Positions 36,528 to 45,423 of a DNA stretch of 64,000 nucleotides are shown piece after piece. Source of the DNA: Promethearchaeota archaeon (GTDB lineage: Archaea; Asgardarchaeota; Lokiarchaeia; Sigyniarchaeales; SOKP01); assembly GCA_019058245.1 (NCBI GenBank), contig JAHPZJ010000028.1, forward strand, positions 62,001 through 126,000, given 5' to 3'. A model generated the notes under the pieces. That model was not told the DNA's origin and did no database searches. It worked only from the letters and a program-made list of their open reading frames with translations. The position numbers and the translations under genes were made by a program. Each line of letters starts with the position of its first letter. Within the stretch, counting starts at the first letter, position 1.

Positions 36528-37673
36528 TCATTTGAGGGATTCAAAATATTCAATTAAAGTATTTTTTATCAACTCAAAATGACCCAAATGAGTTTTTTTA
36601 AGATCATCAAGAGCTTCTTTTATCCCTAATTTCTCAATCCTTTCAGTTATTGTGTAATATGGTGATTTTTTCAATTCCTTTGCTAACTGTTTATTTTTCT
36701 CAATACCTTCGAAGAGATAATCATTCGGATTGAGATAATGTTTACCTAACATTCCTTGAATTATCGCTATTAACATTATATCAAAGGTAATTCTTAGTAT
36801 TATTTCATGATCAAAATCTGATATTATTGGAAATAAATAAGATTTAAGCATAGTAATTGATTTTTTGAACAAATCAAAAGATTCATTTCCTAATTGTTTA
36901 ATTCTTTCATTATAAGCACGATCTTCAGATACCCTTAAACACAATGCTGAGACTGTTTGATATTCTGCAATAAAATGAATAAATCGTGCTTTAACATTAA
37001 GATAAGTATTTTTTGATTCTTCTTCATCTATCATCGTATCTAAATCATTTAGGGATTTTCTAAAATATTCAGCAATATCATTAAACTTTTTAGCGGAAGC
37101 TTCAAATTCTTTCCTTATTAAGAGATTCAATGCTTTTTTTTCTTCTTGTTCATAAAGCTCATCGAATTTATTAATTTTCATTACTGACTTTAAAATTAAA
37201 CGCTTACCCACATCTTTTTTGATTCTGGATCGTTCAAAAGATTGTCCTGCTTTTAAGAGAAGTATTGAAGATAAACTATTATATTCTTCGGGATCAGTTT
37301 GATATAAATAATCTGAAGCCGTTTCCCACGCTTCTCCAGCAGTCTCCCAGTCATGCATATTAAATGATATATTTCCTAATTGAATCAATAATTTTGCAGA
37401 AACTTCATAAAGTTTAAGTTCTTCAGTTTTTCTGATAATGGATTTTAATCTATAAACCGCTTGAATGTTATTCTTAAATTGTGAGATAATTTGAGCGATT
37501 CTAATGTAAAGTTCATCTAATTTAATGTAACTCCCTAAATCAAGATAAATAGAAGCTGCTTTCTCATATAAATTGATTGATTCCTTTCCTTTTCCACGAT
37601 CAGCAAGTGTTTCTGCTTGATCAATTAATTTTATAGCTTCTAATTCTTTCTCGTCACTATAGCGATTATCCAT
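36528..37673 (-). CDS. TPR/SNAP-like helical-repeat protein
   Basis: 381 aa, all-helical, built of tetratricopeptide-like units: AIKLIDQAETLADRGKGKESINLYEKAASIYLDLG, later LLIQLGNISFNMHDWETAGEAWETAS. The layout resembles alpha-SNAP-like TPR proteins, which are frequent in Asgard genomes. Soluble scaffold or adaptor; no partner can be named from the sequence. Homology to eukaryotic SNAP is suggested by form only. Confidence 0.6.
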   Translation of the reverse strand: MDNRYSDEKELEAIKLIDQAETLADRGKGKESINLYEKAASIYLDLGSYIKLDELYIRIAQIISQFKNNIQAVYRLKSIIRKTEELKLYEVSAKLLIQLGNISFNMHDWETAGEAWETASDYLYQTDPEEYNSLSSILLLKAGQSFERSRIKKDVGKRLILKSVMKINKFDELYEQEEKKALNLLIRKEFEASAKKFNDIAEYFRKSLNDLDTMIDEEESKNTYLNVKARFIHFIAEYQTVSALCLRVSEDRAYNERIKQLGNESFDLFKKSITMLKSYLFPIISDFDHEIILRITFDIMLIAIIQGMLGKHYLNPNDYLFEGIEKNKQLAKELKKSPYYTITERIEKLGIKEALDDLKKTHLGHFELIKNTLIEYFESLK

Positions 37674-37834
37674 GATAAATTGCTCTTAATAATCTGAAAT
37701 TTTAGTAATTAACAGTTTAAATTAAAGTTTCAATCCAAATACATAAGCTTAATTAAGATATTAAAACCTTAGTATTAATAGCTTTTTATATATAATTTAC
37801 TTTTAGATATCTTTGTAAAAGAATAAAAAACAAG

Positions 37835-38725
37835 TTATTTTGAGAATTGGTTAAAGATTTTTATTTTTCCTCTTTTTATAATGTTTTTAAATTCTATTGA
37901 TTGAAACACCGATGCAAAAGATTCCTTAGCGTCTTCAATCGCACCATAGAAAATGAAATTACTATACAATGTCGCGATAGACATGATACTAGCTCTTCTA
38001 TATTTTGTATGATATTTTATATTTAAATGTGGAGAAGAATATGGAAAGAGAAATAGATTAGGTGCTGTGCCCACAGGAAGTTTTAATGAGGTGCTAATTA
38101 ATTGTTGTGTTTCAAGTATATGAGCTAAGCTCTCTAAATTTACAACACCACCATCTACCCAGAGTTTTTCGACACCAATTTCTTTTAATCCATTAATTAT
38201 GCTTACATTACCAGGTTGATTTTTTTCTGTAATATAAGCATATCTTTGAGTCGAAGTCATATTTCCTGAACCAAGAATTAATATAACTACTGATTTGATT
38301 TTATATTTACGTAGTAGTTCTACTTCTTTCTTGTTTTTTAAATTTGAAATTGTATTATATATATATTGATCTGGATTTATATCATGCTCTGCAAGATATT
38401 CAATTCCGACGACTCTTGATTCAAAATCTCCCCCTAAAACGAAGGGAGGTTCAAAATTATCTAAATAAAATTCTAAATATTTTATCATTGATTTAGGTGT
38501 ATTAGCTGATATTTCTACTAAATGAGGGATTTTATATCTTTCTGATAAAGCTTGTTGTGTTTTAATCCGTTTAATCGCTTTTTGATGATTAAAAATTTCT
38601 GGATTTTTTCGATCAACAATAGTTTCATTCTTATAAAAGATTGTTCCAATTAATAGGGGTGGTAAATTAAATTCTCCTCTTTCTAATTTTATATCCCCAT
38701 AAGAAAAAAATTCAGAATCATCCAT
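37835..38725 (-). CDS. MtrH-like methyltransferase (tetrahydromethanopterin S-methyltransferase subunit H family)
   Basis: 296 aa. Matches MtrH: LPPLLIGTIFYKNETIVD, ALSERYKIPHLVEISA, PPFVLGGDFESRVVGIEYL, then QYIYNTISNL. MtrH transfers a methyl group between a tetrahydropterin and a corrinoid protein. No other Mtr subunit is present, so it belongs with the stand-alone MtrH proteins thought to serve methyl-corrinoid systems in non-methanogens. Together with CdhA and the HgcA-like protein in this window it points to corrinoid C1 chemistry; a direct link is inference. Confidence 0.8.
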   Translation of the reverse strand: MDDSEFFSYGDIKLERGEFNLPPLLIGTIFYKNETIVDRKNPEIFNHQKAIKRIKTQQALSERYKIPHLVEISANTPKSMIKYLEFYLDNFEPPFVLGGDFESRVVGIEYLAEHDINPDQYIYNTISNLKNKKEVELLRKYKIKSVVILILGSGNMTSTQRYAYITEKNQPGNVSIINGLKEIGVEKLWVDGGVVNLESLAHILETQQLISTSLKLPVGTAPNLFLFPYSSPHLNIKYHTKYRRASIMSIATLYSNFIFYGAIEDAKESFASVFQSIEFKNIIKRGKIKIFNQFSK

Positions 38726-38908
38726 TTTTAAATCATTTATCTAATATAATACTTAAATATGAATTATATGCTATTTAATCTGCTTACTTTTTCAAAGTCA
38801 AGATAATTTTATATTATCCTAGAAACTTGGAATTAAAAATTATGAAGACTATTATTTAATTAAGAATTAAAAAAACTTAATAAAAAAAATTTTTAGTATT
38901 ATAATAAA

Positions 38909-39151
38909 ATGAATGGTGACGAAGTCTCACAAGTTAATGTAGCAGCATATTATCTCGCACAAAAAGGCTATACTTATGATAAACTATGTTGGATGTTAGC
39001 GGAAAGACAGCTATTCCTTCAAAGAGACCCAAATTATAAAAATGAAAGCAAGATAAAGGAAAAAGCAGCTGAAATTTTCTTTTCTGGTCCTACATACGAC
39101 GTGCTATGTTATTTAATCTCAGAAGTTGATATTAAGATGAAATTACAATAA
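38909..39151 (+). CDS. Small protein made of the YDxLCW repeat module
   Basis: 80 aa. Two repeats: YTYDKLCWMLAERQL and PTYDVLCYLISEVDI, each in a helical setting. The whole protein aligns with the C-terminal 65 residues of the gelsolin-domain protein (YSYNDLCWMLAEKIQ and CTYDELCWLNAE). A stand-alone copy of a domain that is otherwise fused to gelsolin suggests an interaction module. Function unknown. Confidence 0.65.
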   Translation: MNGDEVSQVNVAAYYLAQKGYTYDKLCWMLAERQLFLQRDPNYKNESKIKEKAAEIFFSGPTYDVLCYLISEVDIKMKLQ

Positions 39152-39249
39152 AAGAAGTGACATAATAAATCTAAAGTATTTTGAGAAGAAAATTTATAAG
39201 AGTGAATTAAAAAAGATTTAATTATATATATTATGCATCTAAATCGATT

Positions 39250-40455
39250 TTAATACAAATGCAATCGAAAATCACAGTTGCGACAATGTCCTTCTTTTAG
39301 TTTTTTGAAACATTCTTCATGATAAAGAGTATTACACTGAAGATTTCCGCATTGAACTGCAGATTGACCTTTTTCAAAAATTAAATGACATACAGGACAT
39401 GCGATAAAAAGAGCCTCTTCCCCCAATAAAGCAATATCTTTTACATATTTAGCTGGTATAATATCAGGTTTCTGTGTGGTTTCTTCTTTCAATCCTCTGG
39501 TAAGGACTTGTAATTTTTGAATTTGAGTAACTTCCATTGGTATTTTTAAAAGATAAAAGCAATGTGGACATCTTGCAGTGCCAGATTTCTTTACTTGATG
39601 ATTTTTTTGAGAATCTGCCCATGCGGCTAAACAATGTATATGAAAAGGTGTGGTACAATTTGGGCAATATCTTCCAGTTACATAGAAAGACCCTTTTGTA
39701 TACGGATTTTGATCAGAGAAGCAAATAGAGCATTTTTTAAAATCAACTTCTCCTCTAATTTGTTTTGCTCGTTGTTCTTGATCTTTTGTTAAATCTTGAA
39801 CTCTTAGTAGATCAGCTGCAATCTTTCTAAGAAAAGCAGGATTTTCTATAAGAGTTTCTTTTCTTGATCCATATGTTTTATAGTTATCATCAGCAATTTC
39901 TTTAGCGGAATTAATCAATGATTCAAGATCATTATTGTAAAAATTTCGACCACCTGTAATATCACTTATTTTCTTAAGTATATTTTGTTTTCTTGTATTT
40001 CCTAAACTTAAAGTGTCTATTCGAATATTTAGTCCTTGGGCTAAACGTGCCATTTTGATTGGATCTACAGCAGTTTTCATAGAATTTCCATCAGAAATCA
40101 AAATTATTCGAGGTGTTTTGGCTCCAATTTTACGTAACTCTCCAATTAAAGTTTTTATCGATAAAGCTAATGCATCCCCTATAGCGGAGTAACCACCACA
40201 TTTTAGAGAATCCAAAGCTTCAATGAGATTATGTTCAAAACTTGAAGTGCTAAAGTCCACGACTTTTGTAGCAATATTCGCGTATTTTATTAATGCAAAT
40301 GCACTTAAATTATCTATATTGAATCGTTCTTTAATCAATATCTTACTTGCAGAAATACAACAAGCTAATCTGTTTGGAGAAAAATCTTTTCTAAACATTG
40401 ATCTAGAAGTATCTATGCAAATAACTAGATTTTCAGGAATTCGATTCTCAGACAT
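39250..40455 (-). CDS. VWA domain protein with two RING-like zinc modules
   Basis: 401 aa. Residues about 8-190 are a von Willebrand A domain with an intact MIDAS (CIDTSRSMF, and later LISDGNS). Residues about 245-305 hold CSICFSD, YCPNCTTPFHIHC and CPHC, and residues about 350-398 hold CPVC, QCNTLYHEEC and CRNC: two RING/PHD-like zinc modules. In eukaryotes VWA plus a C-terminal C4C4/RING module is the build of TFIIH p44/Ssl1; RING modules also serve as ubiquitin ligases. Which, if either, applies is not decided by the sequence. Confidence 0.75.
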   Translation of the reverse strand: MSENRIPENLVICIDTSRSMFRKDFSPNRLACCISASKILIKERFNIDNLSAFALIKYANIATKVVDFSTSSFEHNLIEALDSLKCGGYSAIGDALALSIKTLIGELRKIGAKTPRIILISDGNSMKTAVDPIKMARLAQGLNIRIDTLSLGNTRKQNILKKISDITGGRNFYNNDLESLINSAKEIADDNYKTYGSRKETLIENPAFLRKIAADLLRVQDLTKDQEQRAKQIRGEVDFKKCSICFSDQNPYTKGSFYVTGRYCPNCTTPFHIHCLAAWADSQKNHQVKKSGTARCPHCFYLLKIPMEVTQIQKLQVLTRGLKEETTQKPDIIPAKYVKDIALLGEEALFIACPVCHLIFEKGQSAVQCGNLQCNTLYHEECFKKLKEGHCRNCDFRLHLY

Positions 40456-40683
40456 TTTGCCGATAATATAACTAATTCAAGCTTTTATTATTCTAAATAT
40501 AGAAAATAGCTTTATTGATTAATTGATTTTTTATACTTTTATTAATTACTAATTAATTAATACTGCTTCAATTAGATAAAGTTTTTTTTTACAAATATTA
40601 ATATATATTTAATAATACCTTTTTTTACTAGTAAAGATAAAAATATTATCTAAAAGAAAAATAATAATTTAATTTGATGTCTA

Positions 40684-41892
40684 ATGTCTGAAAATAGCAG
40701 TAAGAGTGTAGCTCTTAAAGATTTCTTTAAAAGAAATGTTCTTATTAATCAAATTGAAGAAGTTCTAAGATTTAAACCAGATACGTTAATAGGCGTTGAT
40801 AAAATCAGTTCTGAAAATTTGTCTAATGAAAGTATAAATACTATTGAAGAACTTGCTAATTTATCTGTAGCAAATCTTCCTGAAATAAAAGAAATACTAC
40901 CAAGCATGTTAATGAAATGGGTAAAAATCGCTCAGCTGATACAGAAAACTATAAAGGAACAACTACGGCGTCATAAAAAATTATTAATGATAGGGCTAGA
41001 TAATGGAGGAAAAACTTCTATCCTCGCAGTAGTTCAAGATAAATTCTCGATTATTAAATCTCTTTTACCTACAAGGGGCGTAAAAAGAGAGAAATTAGAT
41101 TTTTTTGGATATCCAATAATAAGTTGGGATTTAGGCGGTCAAGTACAATATAGAGAGAAGCTTTACTTTAATAGACCAGAATTATTTTTCACTGAAGCGG
41201 ATATTATGTTATATGTGGTAGATAGCCAAGATCCTGATAGAATTCCTGAAGCCGCCAATTATTTTCGAGAAGTATTAAAAGTATTACAAGAATTACATGA
41301 ATTACCTTCTGTTATGATTGTTTTAAGCAAAAGTGATCAAGATATACGAAAAGCACTTCAATGGCAACAAAATGTCACAAGCATAAAAAACAAATTTAAC
41401 AGTATTGCTAAGGAATTTGAAGGTTTCTCGGTTGATTATTGTGATACTACTATTTTTCAGAGAGAGACAATAATGCATATGTTCAGTGAGGCGTTAAAGA
41501 AGGTATCTGATACTTCTGAAATAATCGAACATATACTCGAAGAGTTTACACATCAAGTAGAAGCAAAAGCTTCAAGTCTTGTATCAATGGATGGCTTAAT
41601 TTTTGGAAGCTATACTGGATCAGATACAGATGAAATGCTAGTAAATAATACGGCATTATTGCTTCAAACGCTTTCGAACTTCTACAATTCAATTGGCTTA
41701 ATAAGGGAAAAAACGATAAAATTGGAACTACCTCTTAATGGATTTACTATTTGCGGAGAAAAATTATTCGAATATTCCGAATTGCAGATACCTGTATTTT
41801 TGTGGATGCTTTCAGAAAACCCAGAATTATTGGATGGAAGACTTGATTATTTTAGAGAACAATTACTTCCGTTGATTAATCTTTTTCTTTAA
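40684..41892 (+). CDS. Arf-like GTPase with HhH-like N-terminus and roadblock-like C-terminus
   Basis: 402 aa. Residues about 30-75 (GVDKISSENLSNESINTIEELANLSVANLPEI) read like a helix-hairpin-helix unit. Residues about 95-275 are an Arf-family GTPase: P-loop GLDNGGKTSIL, switch II WDLGGQ, base-binding loop LSKSD in place of NKxD. Residues about 285-402 look like a roadblock/LC7 domain (ASSLVSMDGLIFGSYTGSD). Roadblock proteins are the usual scaffolds or regulators of small GTPases; having both in one chain with an HhH head is unusual. Membrane or cytoskeletal regulation is inferred. Confidence 0.75.
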   Translation: MSENSSKSVALKDFFKRNVLINQIEEVLRFKPDTLIGVDKISSENLSNESINTIEELANLSVANLPEIKEILPSMLMKWVKIAQLIQKTIKEQLRRHKKLLMIGLDNGGKTSILAVVQDKFSIIKSLLPTRGVKREKLDFFGYPIISWDLGGQVQYREKLYFNRPELFFTEADIMLYVVDSQDPDRIPEAANYFREVLKVLQELHELPSVMIVLSKSDQDIRKALQWQQNVTSIKNKFNSIAKEFEGFSVDYCDTTIFQRETIMHMFSEALKKVSDTSEIIEHILEEFTHQVEAKASSLVSMDGLIFGSYTGSDTDEMLVNNTALLLQTLSNFYNSIGLIREKTIKLELPLNGFTICGEKLFEYSELQIPVFLWMLSENPELLDGRLDYFREQLLPLINLFL

Positions 41893-41916
41893 ATATCTTT
41901 ATAAAATTCAAAATAT

Positions 41917-42147
41917 TTACTCTAATTCTAATTCCTTATTTGCTAAAATTAAAAACTCATTACATTTATCTAACATTTTAATTGCATTATCTAAGTTTTC
42001 GACTACTGATTCTAAACCTTTTTCTTGAGCAACATTTCTCCATTTTATGAAATTTTCCTTATGTGAATCATTATGATCTGCCCAATGTTTACATAGTTTT
42101 GATAATTTTAAAATATCCTTATCTTGTTTATCCAAAATATTGTTCAT
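41917..42147 (-). CDS. Small helical protein, unknown
   Basis: 76 aa, acidic and basic helical segments (DILKLSKLCKHWADHNDSHKENF, then a second helix ending LANKELELE), resembling a four-helix-bundle fragment. No family recognised. Convergent with the Arf-like gene. Confidence 0.5.
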   Translation of the reverse strand: MNNILDKQDKDILKLSKLCKHWADHNDSHKENFIKWRNVAQEKGLESVVENLDNAIKMLDKCNEFLILANKELELE

Positions 42148-42277
42148 CTCTTATTATTATCCAGTATTATGATGAAAAGATTCTTTATACATTAAGTTTT
42201 AGGTTTTCTATTTGAATACATTTATATAATTATAGACTATTGGTAAATTATTTTTAATAAATTAGAATTGGAATAAT

Positions 42278-42667
42278 ATGCAAGAAATTAAAGATTTTGA
42301 TACTGAAGCAAAAAAACGTATGAAATGGATTACCTACAAAGAAAATGAAATTCTTCTTGATGATTATACAAATATTTATCCTGAACAATTTGCACCCCTC
42401 ATCAAAAGGATTACTGATCTTACATTTCAATCAGGAAAGAAAGATATTTTATTAATAGTTGATGTAACAGGAGCATATGCTAATAAAGAAGCTGTTGATG
42501 CATTTGTTGAAGCAAGTAAGAAATCAAAACCACTCTTAAAAAAAACTGCTGTTGTTGGAATAACGGGTGTAAAAAAAATATTTCTAAATATTGTTAATAA
42601 ATTCTCAGGAGTAAATGCTAAAGCAGTAGCCTCAATGGAAGATGCTAAAGAATGGTTATTAAAATAG
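42278..42667 (+). CDS. SpoIIAA/STAS-like domain protein
   Basis: 129 aa. Pattern: MKWITYKENEILLDDYTN, KDILLIVDVTGAYANKEAVDAF, then KTAVVGITGVKKIFLNIV, close to the SpoIIAA-like (STAS) fold. These small domains bind lipids or act as protein-interaction switches. No kinase or sigma factor is present nearby. Family assignment moderate. Confidence 0.55.
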   Translation: MQEIKDFDTEAKKRMKWITYKENEILLDDYTNIYPEQFAPLIKRITDLTFQSGKKDILLIVDVTGAYANKEAVDAFVEASKKSKPLLKKTAVVGITGVKKIFLNIVNKFSGVNAKAVASMEDAKEWLLK

Positions 42668-42778
42668 TTAATTAAAAATAATTCTAATCTAATTTAATAA
42701 ATGTTAATATAATCAAGTAGACTTACTATTTTATAGACTAAAACAAAAAAAAATAGAAAAAAAGTAAGAAAAATTATT

Positions 42779-45190
42779 TTAGGTTCTACAAAGTCTTTTT
42801 AAAAGAGTTGGATCTATTATCTCTTTTGGTTTCCATCCCTTCTCTTTTAGATATGCCATTATCTCATCTTTCATATTAATAGGAATATCCGCTTCCAGAC
42901 GGACAAATTTCTCTAAATCATTAGGAAATTCAACACCCTTATATTTTCTCTCTAAATCGATCCAATGAGATAATTTTATCATTCGTCCTTTAGAATTATC
43001 TGCAGGTCTTAAAGCTAATTTGGCGACTAAACAGATAGCTTGTTCTATACTTTCCGCGGTTGTTAATAGATGTTCAGGTCCAGGTCCCACTAGATGATCG
43101 GCTGTTCCATCTCGAGCATTGAATACTTTCCAAACATCTTCATCATCGGAGCGTCCAATATACATTCTTCTATATTCCGCGGCATGAGGGCCACAAACAG
43201 CTGGTACACCTAAACCATTTGCCATACTTGCAATACTTGCAGCTTTTTGAGACATAGCACCCCATGCAACACCAACTGCTCCAACTCTGTTTAAAACATA
43301 GTCAGCTATTTCTTCAAAATTACCACGTAATGGTCTTCGGGCGAAGATATTAGCAACTTTAATTGCAGCTCCAGTAATATGAGGATTACTTACGCAACTT
43401 CCTACATTTACTAAACCGCCTCTATCAAAATCACCCGGAAATCTATCATATAATGTTTTTCCATCTTCATCCTTTACAAGGCCAATATCCATTGCTCCAC
43501 AGCCTGAAACTACAACTATATAATTTCTTGTTAGAAATTCTTCAGCCATTTTATATAGTTCTTGAATTTCATGAGCATAACTCGCACATCCAATTATTGC
43601 AACAATTCCAGGGATTTCTCCTAAGACAATAGGGGCACCTACATTCCTAATTTCGGTGTCCATAATAGGTCCACGCCCTACTCTACAGTTGAATTTCTCA
43701 TTTCTAATCTGTTCTCTAGCGGCATATTGTAATAAAGTTAAAGGAGATACACCTTTCATACAGTCTCCTTCACATCGTCCACATCCCAAACACTCATCGA
43801 ATGCTCCTGCTAATACTGAGAAATCCCCATCTTTAGCTAATTTTACTCCTTCCACAAGTGGTAAATCATTTGGACAATTTCTTTGACAATTTCCACAGCC
43901 ATTACAATTCATCGCCATATCAATGCAACCTTGTTCATCAGGAACTCCACTTTTTGCTTTTCTAATTGGTTTGACTTTTATTGCAGTTTCAGCTGCTACT
44001 GCACCAGCTTTTATTGGATCTAAAATAAGGACACCGGGTTCCTTTCCACTTACTAAATCATCAACAATTTCATTGATAGGATCAGTGGTTCTATCAGGTA
44101 AACCGCTCATATTCTTTTCATTTGTAGCAATAAATGGAGCTCCAATCAACTGGGCTTGCTCAAATGATCTTAGATTTACACATTGTTCATCAACCATTAC
44201 TACATCTGGAAATCCCGATCGAATCACATGAAGCTGTCTTGACATTGATCCCACAATCTTAGCACCATCATAGTATCTCGTTAAATCATGGGCAGTACAA
44301 CAAATTGCTCCAACATCTACCTTTTCATCTATACCTTTTTCTCTTATATAATCAACTAATTCGACTCCAGGGGCAACGTTATGTCCAATCATCAAAATAA
44401 CTGCCTTACTCGTATCTAATGTTCCCATACCAAGTTCTACAATAGGAACATTAGGATCTCCCATAGGAAATCCGTACGCGGCAATTTGAACAGCATCAGA
44501 AATTTCCATACCTACAGAATCTGCTAATCCTGCTAAAAAGCTTTTTGATTCATAATCTAAATAAGAACTCTCTTGTCCTGTATGTCCCGCCGCTAATAAG
44601 TGTGTTATTGTAAAATGCACCCACTCCATAGCGGTTTCTAAATCTTCTAGGGTTTCAGGTTTCATACCGACAACTAATCTTGTGTGAGGCATCTCAACGG
44701 CTATATTATTCCCAAAATTAATTGGTACATTGCCATACTTTTCTTTTAACCAATGTAATAGATGATCTCCGTGGGCAGAATGGCACGCAGCGCCTATACA
44801 GCAGGCAATCTCTACTATCCGACTCTGTTGTGTCTCCATATTGATCCCGCATGCACCTGTTCGCCCCTTGGAAAGATTACATTTCCCATATGTGCATAAA
44901 CAGCACATATCACATTTGTCGTATATGCACAGATCAATTGTGCATATATATCGGCATGTAAAAAGGTTTGTATCTTTCCATCATTTTGAAAAACCAATTG
45001 CGTAGGGTTGGAATATGGGGCATAGGATTTTACCCTTGAGAAGTCATGCTTCAATCAAGTGAGGTCCCATAGGCTCCCATTCCGTCTCATCTCCGAAAGA
45101 AACTTTACCAGTAGTAAGTTCGAATCCTTTAATCGTTCCGAGAGGACCTTTATATTCATCTATTTTAACTTTAGCTCCTCTTTTTTCCAT
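42779..45190 (-). CDS. cdhA: CODH/ACS alpha subunit CdhA, coding sequence interrupted by two putative BHB introns
   Basis: The track shows only 42779-44908. Upstream coding continues in two other frames: exon 1 is 45060-45190 (ATG, MEKRGAKVKIDEY to EWEPMGP), exon 2 is 44950-45027 (PMPHIPTLRNWFF to KPFYMP) and exon 3 is 42779-44915. Joined they give 2346 nt, in frame, 781 aa, the normal CdhA length, and rebuild MGPHPMPHIP and PICDMCCLCTYGKC, the conserved N-terminus and cluster ligands. Later motifs: IGHNVAPG, two ferredoxin motifs CNGCGNCQRNCP and CLGCGRCEGDC, VSGCGAMD, and GSCVSNPH for the nickel cluster. CdhA oxidises CO or reduces CO2 in the Wood-Ljungdahl pathway. No other Cdh subunit is adjacent. 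Confidence 0.85.
44916..44949 (-). other. Putative bulge-helix-bulge intron 2 of cdhA (34 nt)
   Basis: Removing 44916-44949 joins ATG CCG AT to A TGT GAT ATG and restores MPICDMCC. The RNA folds into a 9-bp inner helix (UAUAUGCAC/GUGCAUAUA), a 5' bulge AUA, a central helix GCCG/CGAC with one C-A mismatch, a 3' bulge of A residues, and an outer helix UUACAU/AUGUGA. Cutting each bulge after its second base, as the archaeal splicing endonuclease does, gives exactly these ends. Confidence 0.7.
45028..45059 (-). other. Putative bulge-helix-bulge intron 1 of cdhA (32 nt)
   Basis: Removing 45028-45059 joins CCT CA to T CCT ATG and restores MGPHPMPHIP. The RNA folds as outer helix UAUGGG/CCUAUG, central 4-bp helix ACCU/GGGU, 5' bulge CAC, inner helix UUGA/UCAA, and a 3' bulge AAAAU that is 5 nt rather than 3. 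The 5' cut falls after the second bulge base and the 3' cut one base before the outer helix, the canonical places. Confidence 0.68.
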
Positions 45191-45423
45191 ATATTTTCAC
45201 TCAATTTTATTATTTTAATTTTGATTTCCTTTTTTAATTTTTTATAATTTAAAATAATTTTATTATTATTTGTTATAAATTATCCAATAAAATAAAAGCT
45301 ATTGATTAAGTTTTAAAATCGATATAATAAACTTGTTTATGGATAATTAGTGTGAAATTTCAAACTAAGGTTAAAAATGTCGCTTTTAATTTTAAAAAAA
45401 CAAGGATGAAAAATAAGTTAAAT

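Noticed and set aside
44815-45054. 79-aa ORF on the minus strand over the start of cdhA
   Set aside because: It is the exon 1/intron 1/exon 2 region read in a third frame. The spliced cdhA explains this DNA better, and the ORF has no family features.
45028-45059. Simple sequencing frameshift in cdhA
   Set aside because: A single-base error would not need removal of 32 and 34 nt, and both segments form the expected splicing structure; still listed as the main alternative to test.
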